Program-made: the position numbers and the translations under genes | In this document: positions 1-9,795 of the stretch, piece after piece | Layout of the letters: the number at the start of each line of letters is the position of its first letter | Numbering within the stretch: the stretch's first letter is position 1 | NCBI RefSeq assembly: GCF_000346485.2 | Contig: NZ_KQ976354.1 | Coordinates: 62,001-126,000, forward strand | DNA: 64,000 nucleotides | Source: Scytonema hofmannii PCC 7110 | GTDB taxonomy: Bacteria > Cyanobacteriota > Cyanobacteriia > Cyanobacteriales > Nostocaceae | Direction of reading: 5' to 3' | Notes under the pieces: generated by a model | What the model saw: the letters and a program-made list of their open reading frames with translations, nothing else | Told to the model about the DNA's origin: nothing | Databases searched by the model: none

Positions 1-506
1 TGTTTGGCAATTTCTGACTGACTTAATCCTTGGTTATAAGCGAGTTCAATCACCTGGCGCTGTTTTTCTGGGAGTTGTAAAAGAGCATTGTGAATTCGTT
101 GAGATCGTTCTGCAAAGGTTGCCTGCTCAACAGGCGTTGGAGAAGATGCTGCTTCGCTTGTCATGGTTTTTCCCCATTGTTCAACAAGTTTAAGTTGTCT
201 GCTACGAGCGCGGAGTTTATCAATTGCTCGCGAGCGTGCGATAGTCACAAGATAGCGAACGAAAAACCGACAATCTGGGTTGCTAGATGCTTTTCTCCAC
301 AGTGTGAGAAAAACTTCTTGCGTCAAGTCTTCTGCTTCTTGCGAGTCAGCCAAAATCTTGAGTGCTAATCCATACACTAAACGGCTATGACGATTGAACA
401 AAACGCTTAATGCAGAAGAATCGCCATTTTTAAGCGCCACAAACAAAGCTTCATCTGTCTCCTCTTGAAGCTCTCTCGAATTTGACTGGGGAAGTTTAGG
501 TTCCAT
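1..506 (-). CDS. ECF-type RNA polymerase sigma factor (C-terminus cut by window edge)
   Basis: Reading leftwards from the ATG at 506, 168 codons run to the window edge. The product carries sigma region 2 (NRHSRLVYGLALKIL, then a DSQEAEDLTQEVF segment) and region 4 (LPEKQRQVIELAYNQGLSQ), with no region 1 or 3, which is the layout of group 4 (ECF) sigma factors. It would direct RNA polymerase to a small stress regulon; the signal is unknown. The end of region 4 and any anti-sigma gene lie outside the window. It is divergent from the thioredoxin gene at 840. Family assignment is firm; the regulon is not visible. Confidence 0.9.
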   Translation of the reverse strand, partial: MEPKLPQSNSRELQEETDEALFVALKNGDSSALSVLFNRHSRLVYGLALKILADSQEAEDLTQEVFLTLWRKASSNPDCRFFVRYLVTIARSRAIDKLRARSRQLKLVEQWGKTMTSEAASSPTPVEQATFAERSQRIHNALLQLPEKQRQVIELAYNQGLSQSEIAK

Positions 507-617
507 GCTATGTCAAAAACATATCTAAGTAGATATTGAAGCAAATTAACGATACGTTTTGTTCTATCACCTCTCTCCAAAACTAAAACAAGCAACTCTG
601 CTTAAGCTATCTATTTT

Positions 618-664
618 TATGACGACTGGTGTCGTGCGATCGGATTGGATACTCTCACAAAATA
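618..664 (+). repeat. Interspersed repeat, copy 1 (pair with 3675)
   Basis: About 46 bases resemble 3675-3720 in the same orientation. Both start TATGACGACTGG and share ATCGGATTRGATRCTC and CAAAATA blocks, with one short indel between them. Each copy lies 130-180 bases upstream of a rightward gene (thioredoxin at 840, nrtS at 3857). It may be a shared regulatory site or simply an interspersed repeat. The rest of the 507-839 gap shows nothing else recognisable. Confidence 0.4.
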
Positions 665-839
665 ATTTACCAACAAGTCGGATTTCATTAAATCCAATTT
701 CAAAATTCAGTCGTCTTATAAGCAGATGCCCACAAAATCACAATTTAATTTCCCAATTTTGGGGAAACCACCGCACAATATTGTATGTATTGTGGCAGCA
801 TCCATCCTGCAATTGAAACTCTAGAACAGGAAAAATTGT

Positions 840-1373
840 ATGCACAAACACATGAATTTCTTGCTCAAAATTTGTTTGAGTAGCCTTGTCTTCACATTAT
901 CAATGGTAGCAACAACCTCAGCTAGTATTTCGGCTACTGAAGCTCAATCATCAATTGCGAAAGTTGCTCAGTCAAATCCCTGTGCTGGGAAAAATCCTTG
1001 TGCAGCTAAAGCCAATTCTGTAGGAGGATCTCTAGCCAAAGAACTGCAAGGTAAACCAGTCGTGGTAGATGTGTTTGCGACTTGGTGTGCTGGCTGCAAA
1101 AATATTGCTCCCACTCTGTCGCAATTGAAACAGGAATACTCTGGAAAGGTTAACTTTGTTGTCCTGGATGTCACCGATAAAGCCAAACTTAAACAGACAC
1201 AAGCTAAAGCAGAAAAGTTAGGTTTGGGAAAATTCTTAGAGGCTAACAAGAGCCAAACAAGCACAGTCGCTATTGTTGACCCAGCTACTGGGAATATTTT
1301 AAGTATGTTCAAAAACAATCCCAATAAGGCTGATTACACTAAAGTACTCGAAACCGCTTTGGCAAAAAATTAG
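840..1373 (+). CDS. Exported thioredoxin-domain protein
   Basis: The 177-residue protein starts with a signal-peptide-like or anchor segment (residues about 5-30), then a thioredoxin fold with the active site WCAGC near residue 82, followed by a VVLDVTDKAK strand/helix and an extended C-terminal helix. The location is predicted to be the periplasm or thylakoid lumen. An AGGAA lies about 8 bases before the ATG. CcdA is encoded 64 bases downstream, so the pair probably passes reducing equivalents across the membrane for disulfide reduction or cytochrome c maturation. The preceding cysteine-rich stretch (NPCAGKNPCAAK) is unusual and could bind metal or form disulfides. Confidence 0.85.
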   Translation: MHKHMNFLLKICLSSLVFTLSMVATTSASISATEAQSSIAKVAQSNPCAGKNPCAAKANSVGGSLAKELQGKPVVVDVFATWCAGCKNIAPTLSQLKQEYSGKVNFVVLDVTDKAKLKQTQAKAEKLGLGKFLEANKSQTSTVAIVDPATGNILSMFKNNPNKADYTKVLETALAKN

Positions 1374-1389
1374 TTGGGTTTATAGTATT

Positions 1390-1407
1390 GCCCCTATCTT
1401 TAGGGGC
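1390..1407 (+). other. Stem-loop between thioredoxin and ccdA
   Basis: GCCCCTA pairs with TAGGGGC around a 4-base loop, 17 bases after the thioredoxin stop. No T-run follows, so it is more likely an mRNA-stabilising or processing hairpin within an operon than a full terminator. Confidence 0.4.
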
Positions 1408-1437
1408 GATGCTAGCTTATTTAAATAGGAGAATTCC

Positions 1438-2289
1438 ATGAAACAAATACCTCAGTCATCAACTGAACATAACTCGTCTCAAGGTTCTATAAAGCGGAAA
1501 AAATGGCTGGTTTATGGTGGATTGGGATTACTATCCCTTGTTCTGGTTCTGACTTTGGGACCTATAATCAGTCATCCTATTGAAAGGCTCATTTCTCTTG
1601 TCGAAAACCGCTATCAGCAGTGGTTTGACCAACAAAACACTGCAAATCCCTTTGTGTTGTTGCCTTTAGCGTTTATCGGTGGAGCGATCGCTAGTGTCTC
1701 CCCCTGTATTCTGGCATTGTTACCAGTCAACCTCAGCTATATCGGCACGCTAAAAATTAAATCCCGTTGGGATGCCTTTAAGAAAGCTGGTTTATTTGTC
1801 CTGGGAGCAGTCACGATTTTAAGTTTGTTTGGCTTGGTTTCATCCTTTGCCGGAGCCGTCATGGTAGAGTATCGTGGCTACATCAATATTGTAGTAGGAC
1901 TAATTATGGCTGTGATGGGTCTGTGGTTAATGGGGGTAATAAAAGTGCCTTTACCGCAGATGAATGTGAATCTTCCCCTGGCTGGACCATATGGAGTCGG
2001 GTTGACTTTTGCTCTGGTCAGTTCTCCCTGTGCCAGTCCGGTACTGTTTGCCGTGCTAGCAGCAGCCGCAGCAACAGGTTCTCAGGTCTTAGGTACGTTA
2101 ACAATGGTCAGTTATGCTCTAGGTTATACCATTTTGATTTTTCTCGCGAGTTTATTTACGGGGCTTGCGAAACAAAGCAATCAGTTGTTGAAACATTCCG
2201 AGGGAATTATCCGTTTTGGTAGTCTAGCGCTCATTCTGACTGGGGCATACTACTTGTTCACTGGGACTCAATGGTTCTTGGGAGGTTAA
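1438..2289 (+). CDS. ccdA: CcdA/DsbD-type transmembrane thiol transporter
   Basis: The 283-residue membrane protein has about seven hydrophobic segments. It carries the two CcdA cysteine motifs, [18 protein letters not shown] near residue 90 and [12 protein letters not shown] near residue 200, which relay electrons from cytoplasmic thioredoxin to an extracytoplasmic acceptor. A basic cytoplasmic N-terminus ([12 protein letters not shown]) precedes the first helix. It follows an exported thioredoxin gene and precedes thioredoxin-reductase remnants, a coherent thiol-redox operon. AGGAGAATTCC ahead of the ATG at 1438 fixes the start. Confidence 0.9.
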   Translation: MKQIPQSSTEHNSSQGSIKRKKWLVYGGLGLLSLVLVLTLGPIISHPIERLISLVENRYQQWFDQQNTANPFVLLPLAFIGGAIASVSPCILALLPVNLSYIGTLKIKSRWDAFKKAGLFVLGAVTILSLFGLVSSFAGAVMVEYRGYINIVVGLIMAVMGLWLMGVIKVPLPQMNVNLPLAGPYGVGLTFALVSSPCASPVLFAVLAAAAATGSQVLGTLTMVSYALGYTILIFLASLFTGLAKQSNQLLKHSEGIIRFGSLALILTGAYYLFTGTQWFLGG

Positions 2290-2296
2290 ATTAATT

Positions 2297-2698
2297 GTGG
2301 TCGAGAATCTGGTTATTATTGGCTCTGGACCAGCAGGCTATACCGCCGCTATCTATGCGGGACGTGCTCAACTCAAGCCTCTGGTATTTGAAGGATTTAG
2401 TGTTGGAGGGATACCTGGAGGTCAATTGATGACCACCACTCAGGTAGAGAACTATCCCGGTTTCTCAGAAGGAATTCAAGGTTCACGATTAATGCAGCAG
2501 ATGCGCCAGCAAGCACAGCACTGGGGTGCTACGTTAATTGCCGATGATGTGATTGCTGTGGATTTTAGTCAATACCCTTTTGCGATCGCCTGTTACCTTC
2601 GCTGCCTAAACAGTTTTTTCGTCACAATATTAGGAAATAAATATGCAAGAAAATTTTTCTGTCGATGGAACTTTCTTTACAGGGCGAGCAGCTTTTGA
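2297..2698 (+). pseudogene. Truncated NADPH-thioredoxin reductase (N-terminal FAD half)
   Basis: The frame opens with a GTG eight bases after ccdA. The first 95 or so residues match thioredoxin reductase: the dinucleotide motif [18 protein letters not shown], then [16 protein letters not shown]. After PFAIA, encoded at a GCGATCGC site (2583-2590), similarity stops and about 35 unrelated residues follow. The redox CxxC and the NADPH domain are missing, so it cannot be an active reductase. With the thioredoxin domain at 2643, which resembles the C-terminal domain of NTRC, the simplest reading is an ntrC-type reductase gene (NTR-Trx fusion) with its middle deleted. Confidence 0.75.
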
Positions 2699-2984
2699 AT
2701 GGTTAATGCAGGAATCTAATCGGTTAATCATTGTCAAGTTTGTGGCTCCCTACTGTCCTTCCTGTGAAACACTGAAACCCGTACTACATAAAATAGCTGT
2801 GGATAACACAGGAAGTTTACACCTCGTTGAACTCGATATGACCGAAGAACCTGAACTGGCTATTACCTTTGGTGTCAGAAGTGCTCCAACAGGAGTATTA
2901 CTTAAAAAGCAGCAAACCTTGGCACAAATAGTAGGATTGAAACCTAAAAAACAATATGCAGAAATGATTCAATCTGCACTGTGA
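2643..2984 (+). CDS. Thioredoxin-domain protein resembling the NTRC C-terminal domain
   Basis: The 113-residue product has a thioredoxin fold with a CPSC active site ([15 protein letters not shown]) and no signal peptide. The order RLIIVKF, Cxx[32 protein letters not shown] follows the thioredoxin domain fused to plant and cyanobacterial NTRC. It overlaps the truncated reductase frame by 56 bases in another frame, and TAGGAAA lies before its ATG, so it may be translated alone. It could be the surviving tail of a collapsed NTRC, or an independent thioredoxin of the operon. Proline after ARSAP-type turn (RSAPTG) is present, so the fold looks functional. Confidence 0.75.
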   Translation: MQENFSVDGTFFTGRAAFEWLMQESNRLIIVKFVAPYCPSCETLKPVLHKIAVDNTGSLHLVELDMTEEPELAITFGVRSAPTGVLLKKQQTLAQIVGLKPKKQYAEMIQSAL

Positions 2985-3031
2985 ACTACCCATACGCTGA
3001 AGTTGAGAAGTTGATTTGCCTGACAACATCA

Positions 3032-3637
3032 TCAAAAATTTTTCGCAGTACGGGTAACAGGATCGAATTCAAATCGTTGTTCATAGTTTGTTTCGCCATA
3101 CAAATTAAAGCTAATCGTCGGTTCATCGCCGAGTGCTTCAACACTATGGATTGCATCTGGCATAAAACTAATAATGTCTCCTGGAGTTACAATAACATCT
3201 CCGACTTTTTCAATACCACCATTATTATCAACCCGTCTCCAAAGCGTATTTTTTTCTTCTCCGCTAATCAGCGCTACAACTCCCCAAGTTGCATGATTGT
3301 GAATTGGTGATACTCTTCCCGGTAGCCAGGTGACTGTCTGCACCGTCAAGGGGAAATCCGGCTCATCATATAGGGTGAGTACTGACCAACCTGTCTCTTG
3401 ATTGGGTTCGAGATATTCACCTTGCAACCACTCCGAACTTGTTAATAATCGACGTACTAGAGGACAAATTGCTTGAAGTCGGTGGCGATCGCTCTTGAAT
3501 TTATAGAGAATATCTTCAAGATCCGTTAAAAACCGATAGAGTCGATATTGACCTGTTGATAATTCTAGATTATCTGCCGATTCTTCCCAGGCTTCACACC
3601 TGCCGTCACCTGTTACTAACCAATCTTGATTTATCAT
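3032..3637 (-). CDS. Cysteine dioxygenase-like cupin
   Basis: The 201-residue cupin has metal-binding motif 1 PIHNHATWGVVALISGEE and a second motif with DAIHSVEALGDEPTISFNLYG, the pattern of the bacterial cysteine dioxygenase family (thiol dioxygenation with Fe(II) and O2). It converges on the thioredoxin gene, 47 bases away, which fits a sulfur/thiol theme. The start at 3637 has no strong ribosome-binding site. The substrate could be cysteine or another small thiol such as 3-mercaptopropionate; the sequence alone does not decide. Confidence 0.82.
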   Translation of the reverse strand: MINQDWLVTGDGRCEAWEESADNLELSTGQYRLYRFLTDLEDILYKFKSDRHRLQAICPLVRRLLTSSEWLQGEYLEPNQETGWSVLTLYDEPDFPLTVQTVTWLPGRVSPIHNHATWGVVALISGEEKNTLWRRVDNNGGIEKVGDVIVTPGDIISFMPDAIHSVEALGDEPTISFNLYGETNYEQRFEFDPVTRTAKNF

Positions 3638-3674
3638 ATCTACTTCCGTTATAGTTCCAAATTAGACCTGTTGT

Positions 3675-3720
3675 TATGACGACTGGCAAAGCCAATCGGA
3701 TTAGATGCTCCGACCAAATA
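3675..3720 (+). repeat. Interspersed repeat, copy 2 (pair with 618)
   Basis: This is the second copy of the TATGACGACTGG...GGATTAGATGCTC block described at 618. It runs directly into palindromic element copy A. Confidence 0.4.
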
Positions 3721-3805
3721 TAGCAGTTCTCACTTGAATGAAGTACAGATTTATCTGCGTGCATCCGCTACAGGCTGCGGTTCCTTAATTATTTGATGTA
3801 TAGTC
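3719..3805 (+). repeat. Short palindromic element, copy A (eroded right end)
   Basis: The left end TATAGCAGTTCTCACTTGAATGAAGTACA and the core TTTATCTGCGTGCATCCGC are shared with the copies at 24988 and 54793. The expected inverted right end is degenerate here. It sits between the divergent cysteine dioxygenase and nrtS genes. Confidence 0.45.
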
Positions 3806-3856
3806 AAGTATTATAGTTTTCGTAGTTGTCTCTCAGCTATGAAAGCAAATCAATAG

Positions 3857-4093
3857 ATGAAGCAGGTAAGAAATTGCAAGGAATTTTGCTTATGTCTTTT
3901 TGACCAAGACATGATACCGACAGCATTAAAAGTGTCTGTTGTGGTTGGTTCTATACTATTTGTTATCAATCATGGTTCGGCTTTTGTTAAAGGTCAAATG
4001 AATCGCGATCGCTGGATTTCTGCTATAACTTACCTAGTGCCTTATATGGTAAACATTCATGGTCAATATGTAAGCCGTTCTAAAAGACGTTGA
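3857..4093 (+). CDS. nrtS: NrtS-family nitrate/nitrite transporter subunit
   Basis: The 78-residue membrane protein has the NrtS signature: IPTALKVSVVVGSILFVINHG, then a basic loop (KGQMNRDRW) and a second segment ending in YLVPYMVNIHGQY. NrtS is known in cyanobacteria as a very small nitrate/nitrite uptake protein of the plasma membrane. The first 18 residues (MKQVRNCKEFCLCLFDQD) look like an upstream extension, so the true start may be the ATG at 3911. No other nitrogen-assimilation gene adjoins it. Confidence 0.78.
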   Translation: MKQVRNCKEFCLCLFDQDMIPTALKVSVVVGSILFVINHGSAFVKGQMNRDRWISAITYLVPYMVNIHGQYVSRSKRR

Positions 4094-4154
4094 TTTGCCT
4101 AAAAAAGTCATCACAAAGTTTTTTCAGAACAATTTCAATCCTCTACCCACTAAA

Positions 4155-7100
4155 CTAATGAGAGGTCGTGCTAATCCCATCGCACAATTGCCTCTCATCT
4201 TCTTTGATATTAGCGCTATTTCTCAGATAATCTCTCACCCAATCACAACCCTGTACTAATAATTTATCTGGATTAGAATTTAAATCCAAATGCCAAAAAA
4301 TGACATTTCCCAAAGAGTCGGAAGAAGCTAAAACTCGACCATCTGGACTAAAACTCACGCTTTTAACACCTGCATGATGTCCTCCAAGGGTTTGCAGTAT
4401 TTTCCCTTCTCTCGTCCATAATTTTATTGTCTTGTCGTCACTGGCTGTGACAAAAATTTTACTGTTGTGACTAAAAATCATGCTATTGATATCGCCTTCA
4501 TGACAATACAGTGTCACTAGCATTTGACCTTGCAAATTCCAAAGTTTAACAGTTCTATCTTTACTCACAGTGGCAATAGTTTGACCGTCTGGACTTATAG
4601 CGATCGCTAAAATTCCATCCTCATGTCCCCGCAAAGTCATAAGTTCTTTACCTTGGCGGTTCCAAATTTTAGCAGTTCCATCTTGGCTACCTGTGGCAAT
4701 AAGCTGACCATCGGGACTAAAATTCACGCTCCTCACACCCGCTTGATGTCCTTGCAAGGTTAATAATTCTCTACCTGCAAAATCCCACAGTTTGACTGTA
4801 TTATCCCAACTAGCACTGGCAACTGTTTGACCGTCAGGACTAAAGACAGCGCTTCTCACATCTCCTTGATGTCCTCGCAGTGTCACTAATTCTTTACCAT
4901 TTAAATTCCACAACTTGACTGTTTTATCTCGGCTGGCGGTAACAACCATTTTCCCATCAGGGCTAAACTGCAAACTTCTCAATGTATCGGTATGACCTTG
5001 TAGGGAAGTTGTCTGTAAAGTCTCCATACTTTCAAGGTTCCACAATATTGCAGTATTCTGTCTTCCTATAGTACCAAGAAATTGACCTTTAGGGTTAAAA
5101 CTAATACCCACAGACGCAGCTTCTTTGAGATTCTCACTCCAAGCAGCGACTGTTCTTATTTTAGATTTTGGGTTGAGGATTTTGGATTGGGGATGTGTTT
5201 GTGACCCTATACTGGTTCCTTCTGGGTTCCACAGTCTGACACTCCCATCCTCGCCACTGCTTGCTAGGGTTTTGCCATCTTTGCTAAAGTGTACGCCCCA
5301 AACAGCGTCTTTATGACCGTGTAAAACTTGTAACTGTTCGCCTCTGCGGTTCCAAGTTCTCACAGTCGTATCCCAACCCGCAGTAGCAATGGTTTGACCG
5401 TCACCACTGAAAACTGCACTACCGACAATATCCTCATGACCGCGCATTGTTGCTAGTTCTTCTCCCTCTAAATTCCAGAGTTTCGCGGTTTTGTCCCGAC
5501 TAGCAGTTATCAAGTTTTTACCATCGGAACTAAAATTAACGTACATGACCCAATCTTGATGTCCTCGTAGTGTGACAATTTCTTTACCATCCAAACTCCA
5601 AACTTTAGCTGTGCCATCTCGACTGGCTGTCGCAATTGTTCCTCCCTTGGGGTTGAAATGAATGGCAACAACCGGGGCATTATGAGTGCGGAAAGATGTC
5701 AACTGCTGTCCCCGCAAGTTCCACAGGCGGATTGTACCGTTCCATTCCATTGAGGCGATCGTCTGACCATCAGGGCTAAATCCAACACACGCAACCCAAT
5801 CTTTGTTAGGTAGGAAAAGTAATTCTTTACCGTCTGCAACACTCCAAATTCTGGCAGTTTTATCTCGACCACCACTGACTAACCACTTACCATTTTTGTT
5901 AAAATTTACACTCCATACAGCGTCTTGATGACCCTGTAAAGTGTGGAGTAATTTACCATCACGCTGCCATATTTTAATCGTTTTGTCCCAACTGGCACTT
6001 GCTAGTTTTTGACCATTGGGACTAAACTTAACTCGGGTAACGACATCTCCGTGACCTGTAAAGTGATCGCGTTCTCTTACCCAATAAAGAGACTGGCGAA
6101 TGGCTTTTTCTACCTGTGTCTGAAGGAGCATACTGGCATTGTCCCAACCTATGTGCTTTAACTTCACGCCAGCTTTTAACCCGGAAAGTAAAGCATCAAA
6201 GGGTTGCTTGGAATCAAAAGAAGCTTCTGAGGAAATCGTTAAGGCTTTAATTTCGCCCAGAACAACTTGTTTTTTTTGTTCGTTAGTTTGCCAAGCGAGC
6301 AACCCTGATAATCCCAAAAGGCTGACAGCTACCAAAGAAACTGCTGAAAGCCCAAGCAGTCCACGGCGAATCGTATTTTTAGCTTGTTGTTCGGCATTAA
6401 TGAGGATTTGATTGGCTTGTTCTGAGGCAATGAGCGCACTCTGTACCTCTCGTTTTTCTAGTTCTTCGCTTGCAGCTAAAAACCGATAATCCAGATTGCT
6501 CAAACTTTTGCCCTTTGCCCAAATTTGAGCGTTTAAAAGTGCTTGTCCCCGCAAGAGGTTAGTTTCATCCTGATAATCTGATGCTACCCAAGCATTAATT
6601 AAATCTGCATAAGGTCGTAACTTCTTTAATTGCTTTTCTACCCACTCTCTATTAAAAACTTCTTGATAAATAGGATTATAAACTTGTAAAGCACCTTGTT
6701 TTTTAACAACCAACCCTGACAGCAATAACTCAATTTTTTCTGGCGAATCGTCAGCAGGAATGCTTCCGTTTTGCAATATTTGCAAGTAGAATCCTAGCAA
6801 TCTGCTAGCTCTTTGTTCGTTGCAAAGCAATCTGTCGCGTATTGTCCTTAAATGAGGTGGTTCATCTTGGGAAGCCCAATTTTCTATGATATGCGATCGC
6901 ACAATTGTAGAGACTTGTTCGGACACTTCTTCTGGTTGCGTCAATATTTCCCGCATCAATTTTGCCAAGAACGGAGATGCTTCAGAGTTAAGCATCACTT
7001 TTTCTTCTGTTCTTGTAGAAACGTTACACAGAACGCTTTTAACTATCTGGCATAATTTTTGTGTCAGGAATGGTTGACCCCCAGTCCAAGCAAGTATCTC

Positions 7101-7790
7101 TGTCAGCACTGCTTGGGGATTATCGATTTTAGCTGCTAAGCCTAGCTCCAAGGGTTCGACTTCGTGCAATTTAAACCCATTTAACTCGATAGCACGTCCA
7201 ATATTGAAAGGTGTTCGAGTTTTGTCTACAATCAAATCTGAAGGCGTTGCTACTCCTATAAGAGCAAAGGTGAGACGTGTATGTTCGTGACAACAACGTA
7301 TAAGAGCAAAAAAGTCATCAGTATTAAATGGTAAGCTTAAAGTGCTATCGATTTCATCGAAAAAAATAACTATCGGTTGCTCAAGGCACTCCGTCAGAAC
7401 CGATTGTAGTAACTCACCCAAGCATCCTACAGGAGAAAAATCTTGTCTTTCTGCTAACCAATTTCGGACATTAATCTTATCAGAAAGCCGAAAACTCCTT
7501 ACCAACCGCATAATAATATCTGCATACCACTGATTGGCTGTGATGTTGCTATTTCCAATTCCAGACAAATCAACGGTTGTGCAAACAATACCATCCTCTT
7601 GCAGCCGTTTAGCCACTTGTACCCGCAAACTTGATTTGCCCATTTGACGAGAGTTAAGAATGTAACAAAACTCGCCCGCCTTTAAAGCCTTGTAAAGTTC
7701 TTCATCCGCCTGCCGTACTACGTAACTAGGTGCATTAGCGGGAAGACGACCCCCCACTTGATACTCGTAGGATGAAATCAGTTTTTGCAC
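4155..7790 (-). CDS. AAA-like ATPase fused to 14 WD40 repeats
   Basis: The 1211-residue protein begins with an AAA-like domain (about residues 1-330; P-loop NSRQMGKSS near 46, Walker [10 protein letters not shown] near 142). A helical region follows, then one transmembrane segment near residue 490 ([20 protein letters not shown]), then fourteen WD40 repeats to residue 1180 (typical unit [20 protein letters not shown]...KLW). These fusions are common in filamentous cyanobacteria and resemble NTP-driven signalling scaffolds; the ligand is unknown. Between repeats 7 and 8 an in-frame insert ([10 protein letters not shown]) comes from a degenerate heptamer repeat in the DNA at 5155-5200. It is flanked by its own start at 7790 and is monocistronic. 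Confidence 0.9.
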   Translation of the reverse strand: MQKLISSYEYQVGGRLPANAPSYVVRQADEELYKALKAGEFCYILNSRQMGKSSLRVQVAKRLQEDGIVCTTVDLSGIGNSNITANQWYADIIMRLVRSFRLSDKINVRNWLAERQDFSPVGCLGELLQSVLTECLEQPIVIFFDEIDSTLSLPFNTDDFFALIRCCHEHTRLTFALIGVATPSDLIVDKTRTPFNIGRAIELNGFKLHEVEPLELGLAAKIDNPQAVLTEILAWTGGQPFLTQKLCQIVKSVLCNVSTRTEEKVMLNSEASPFLAKLMREILTQPEEVSEQVSTIVRSHIIENWASQDEPPHLRTIRDRLLCNEQRASRLLGFYLQILQNGSIPADDSPEKIELLLSGLVVKKQGALQVYNPIYQEVFNREWVEKQLKKLRPYADLINAWVASDYQDETNLLRGQALLNAQIWAKGKSLSNLDYRFLAASEELEKREVQSALIASEQANQILINAEQQAKNTIRRGLLGLSAVSLVAVSLLGLSGLLAWQTNEQKKQVVLGEIKALTISSEASFDSKQPFDALLSGLKAGVKLKHIGWDNASMLLQTQVEKAIRQSLYWVRERDHFTGHGDVVTRVKFSPNGQKLASASWDKTIKIWQRDGKLLHTLQGHQDAVWSVNFNKNGKWLVSGGRDKTARIWSVADGKELLFLPNKDWVACVGFSPDGQTIASMEWNGTIRLWNLRGQQLTSFRTHNAPVVAIHFNPKGGTIATASRDGTAKVWSLDGKEIVTLRGHQDWVMYVNFSSDGKNLITASRDKTAKLWNLEGEELATMRGHEDIVGSAVFSGDGQTIATAGWDTTVRTWNRRGEQLQVLHGHKDAVWGVHFSKDGKTLASSGEDGSVRLWNPEGTSIGSQTHPQSKILNPKSKIRTVAAWSENLKEAASVGISFNPKGQFLGTIGRQNTAILWNLESMETLQTTSLQGHTDTLRSLQFSPDGKMVVTASRDKTVKLWNLNGKELVTLRGHQGDVRSAVFSPDGQTVASASWDNTVKLWDFAGRELLTLQGHQAGVRSVNFSPDGQLIATGSQDGTAKIWNRQGKELMTLRGHEDGILAIAISPDGQTIATVSKDRTVKLWNLQGQMLVTLYCHEGDINSMIFSHNSKIFVTASDDKTIKLWTREGKILQTLGGHHAGVKSVSFSPDGRVLASSDSLGNVIFWHLDLNSNPDKLLVQGCDWVRDYLRNSANIKEDERQLCDGISTTSH

Positions 7791-8085
7791 GGATATCCTG
7801 CCTTACAATTCCGAATCGATGCATTGCATCACAAAGTTGACTACAAGTATTTATATAGGTTAACGCTGTCACTGTCGATGTAGAAAAGTTAAGTACTTTC
7901 AAAGATAGCGAAAGTGAACTGTTATTTTTAACAGTACTGGATAAGCGCTCTAATAATTCTTAACTTTTCTGTATTGATACTATGATACTAACTATGGTCT
8001 TCACTACTTGAGCTTGAGGAAAACTTGCTCAAGTGTGCTCCTCACAAGATAGAAACGGCAAAGTAAATTATAAAATCAATGAACA

Positions 8086-9435
8086 ATGAGAAATGTCAAG
8101 GTAAGCAAACTTTGGGATCGGCTCCACTCTAGCTACTGGTTTATACCAACAGTCATGGCATTAGCAGCTACTGCTTTAGCTTTCACAGTGCTCATTTTTG
8201 ACCGCACGGGCAAGGTGGAAATTGATTATTGGTGGGTTTACACTGGTGGAGCCGATGGAGCGCGATCGCTACTAGGATCTGTTGCAGGTTCAATGGTGAG
8301 TGTTGCTGCTACAGCCTTCTCAATTACGATTGTGGCACTTCAGCTAGCAGCTTCCAATTTTGGTCCCCGACTTCTGCGTAATTTTATGCAAGATACAGGT
8401 AATCAAGTTGTACTTGGCACATTTATTGGTACGTTCATCTACTGCTTGCTCGTATTACGGACAATTCGTGGGGAAGGAGATGGATACGAACAGTTTGTAC
8501 CACAGCTTGCGGTGACCGTTGGCATATTACTCGCAATTATTAGCATTGGTGTTTTGATTTATTTTATTCATCATGCCTCAACAATAATTCAGGCATCTAA
8601 CGTTATTCAGAATGTTAGTGCAGATTTACATTCAGCAATTGAACGCTTATTTCCACAAAAAATAGGACATGGTGAACCAGAACTCAGACAAACAGTTACA
8701 GAAATTCCTGCATCTTTTGAAGAGGAAGCTGTACCAATTCGAGCTAATAGCACTGGTTATCTACAAGCAATTGATGACGAAGAATTGATGAAGATTGCTT
8801 GTAAGTATAATTTGCTAGTACATCTTCAGACTCGACCAGGAAAATTTGTAGTTCAAGGGAGCGGTTTAATCTTAGCTTTTCCTGGTGAAAAAGTGCATCA
8901 AAAACTTACCAAGCAAATTAATAATGCCTTCATTCTAGGTAAAGAACGTACAGAACAGCAGGATGTAGAGTTTCCCATTAATCAGTTAGTAGAAATCGCT
9001 CTACGTGCTATCTCTCCTGCTGTGAATGATCCATTTACTGCTATTCGCTGTATTGACCAATTAAGTGCTGGATTGTGTCACATAGTTCAAAGAAATTTTC
9101 CTTCACCTTATCGCTACGACAATAATAATAGACTGCGCGTAATTACTGAAAGCGTAAAGTTTGCAGGATTAATGGATGCTGCTTTTAACCAAATTCGCCA
9201 GTATGGGCGGTCTGATGTCGCAGTAACTATTCGTTTGTTGGAAGCTATAGGATTAATTGCTACGTACACTAAAAATTCCAAATATCAAGCAGTTCTGCGG
9301 CATCATGCTGACATGATTTTACAAGATAGCCGGGAGGAACTTTCGCAAGAACAAGACCGCCAAGATGTAGAAGAACAATATTACCAAGTTATTAAAAATT
9401 CAGATAATTACAGCACTATTAAGGATTGGAACTGA
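8086..9435 (+). CDS. DUF2254 family membrane protein
   Basis: The 449-residue protein has about four transmembrane segments in the first 170 residues (for example WFIPTVMALAATALAFTVLI and the SVAATAFSITIVALQLAASN segment), then a soluble C-terminal half. The order and the motifs NFGPRLLRNFMQD and ISPAVNDPFTAIRCIDQL match the uncharacterised DUF2254 family. The upstream gap 7791-8085 contains AT-rich DNA with no clear promoter of the 12-copy type. Function is unknown; a channel-like role has been suggested only by topology. Confidence 0.85.
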   Translation: MRNVKVSKLWDRLHSSYWFIPTVMALAATALAFTVLIFDRTGKVEIDYWWVYTGGADGARSLLGSVAGSMVSVAATAFSITIVALQLAASNFGPRLLRNFMQDTGNQVVLGTFIGTFIYCLLVLRTIRGEGDGYEQFVPQLAVTVGILLAIISIGVLIYFIHHASTIIQASNVIQNVSADLHSAIERLFPQKIGHGEPELRQTVTEIPASFEEEAVPIRANSTGYLQAIDDEELMKIACKYNLLVHLQTRPGKFVVQGSGLILAFPGEKVHQKLTKQINNAFILGKERTEQQDVEFPINQLVEIALRAISPAVNDPFTAIRCIDQLSAGLCHIVQRNFPSPYRYDNNNRLRVITESVKFAGLMDAAFNQIRQYGRSDVAVTIRLLEAIGLIATYTKNSKYQAVLRHHADMILQDSREELSQEQDRQDVEEQYYQVIKNSDNYSTIKDWN

Positions 9436-9479
9436 CTAGAGGAGTCGCATATTAAATTAATAGTTTTTAGAGAATACTT

Positions 9480-9596
9480 ATGAGAAGTGTGGATTGGAAA
9501 GGTTATCGAGCGATCGTTTGGTTAGGACAAGCTCTCCTAAGAATTTTTGTCATAGCTGCAGTAGTTCAAGGTAAGTGGTTAAATACCTTGGTCTAG
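9480..9596 (+). CDS. Small hypothetical protein (38 residues)
   Basis: An open frame starts at an ATG 44 bases after DUF2254 and encodes a short basic N-terminus and one hydrophobic segment (LLRIFVIAAVVQG). There is no obvious ribosome-binding site or family. It may be a genuine small membrane peptide or a remnant. The following 200 bases hold only GC-rich palindromes. Confidence 0.25.
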   Translation: MRSVDWKGYRAIVWLGQALLRIFVIAAVVQGKWLNTLV

Positions 9597-9795
9597 CATT
9601 TTTCCTTGTAGCATCTCTGTAGGCGGGTTTCTCTTCAACGTAGCTCGGGGCAACCCCGCCGTAGGGGACTGGTGAACCCAGAGTGGGTTTCCCCCCCTTG
9701 TAGCGCCTGCCATCGCAAAGGCACTAAGAAATTAAGAGATTTTTATTATGGTGATGCTACTGGACATGATATTAGCCATTCTTACAAGAAAGAAT

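Noticed and set aside
5125-5316. Rightward frame opposite the WD40 gene
   Set aside because: It is a shadow of the WD40 coding strand and contains the heptamer repeat; no start signal.
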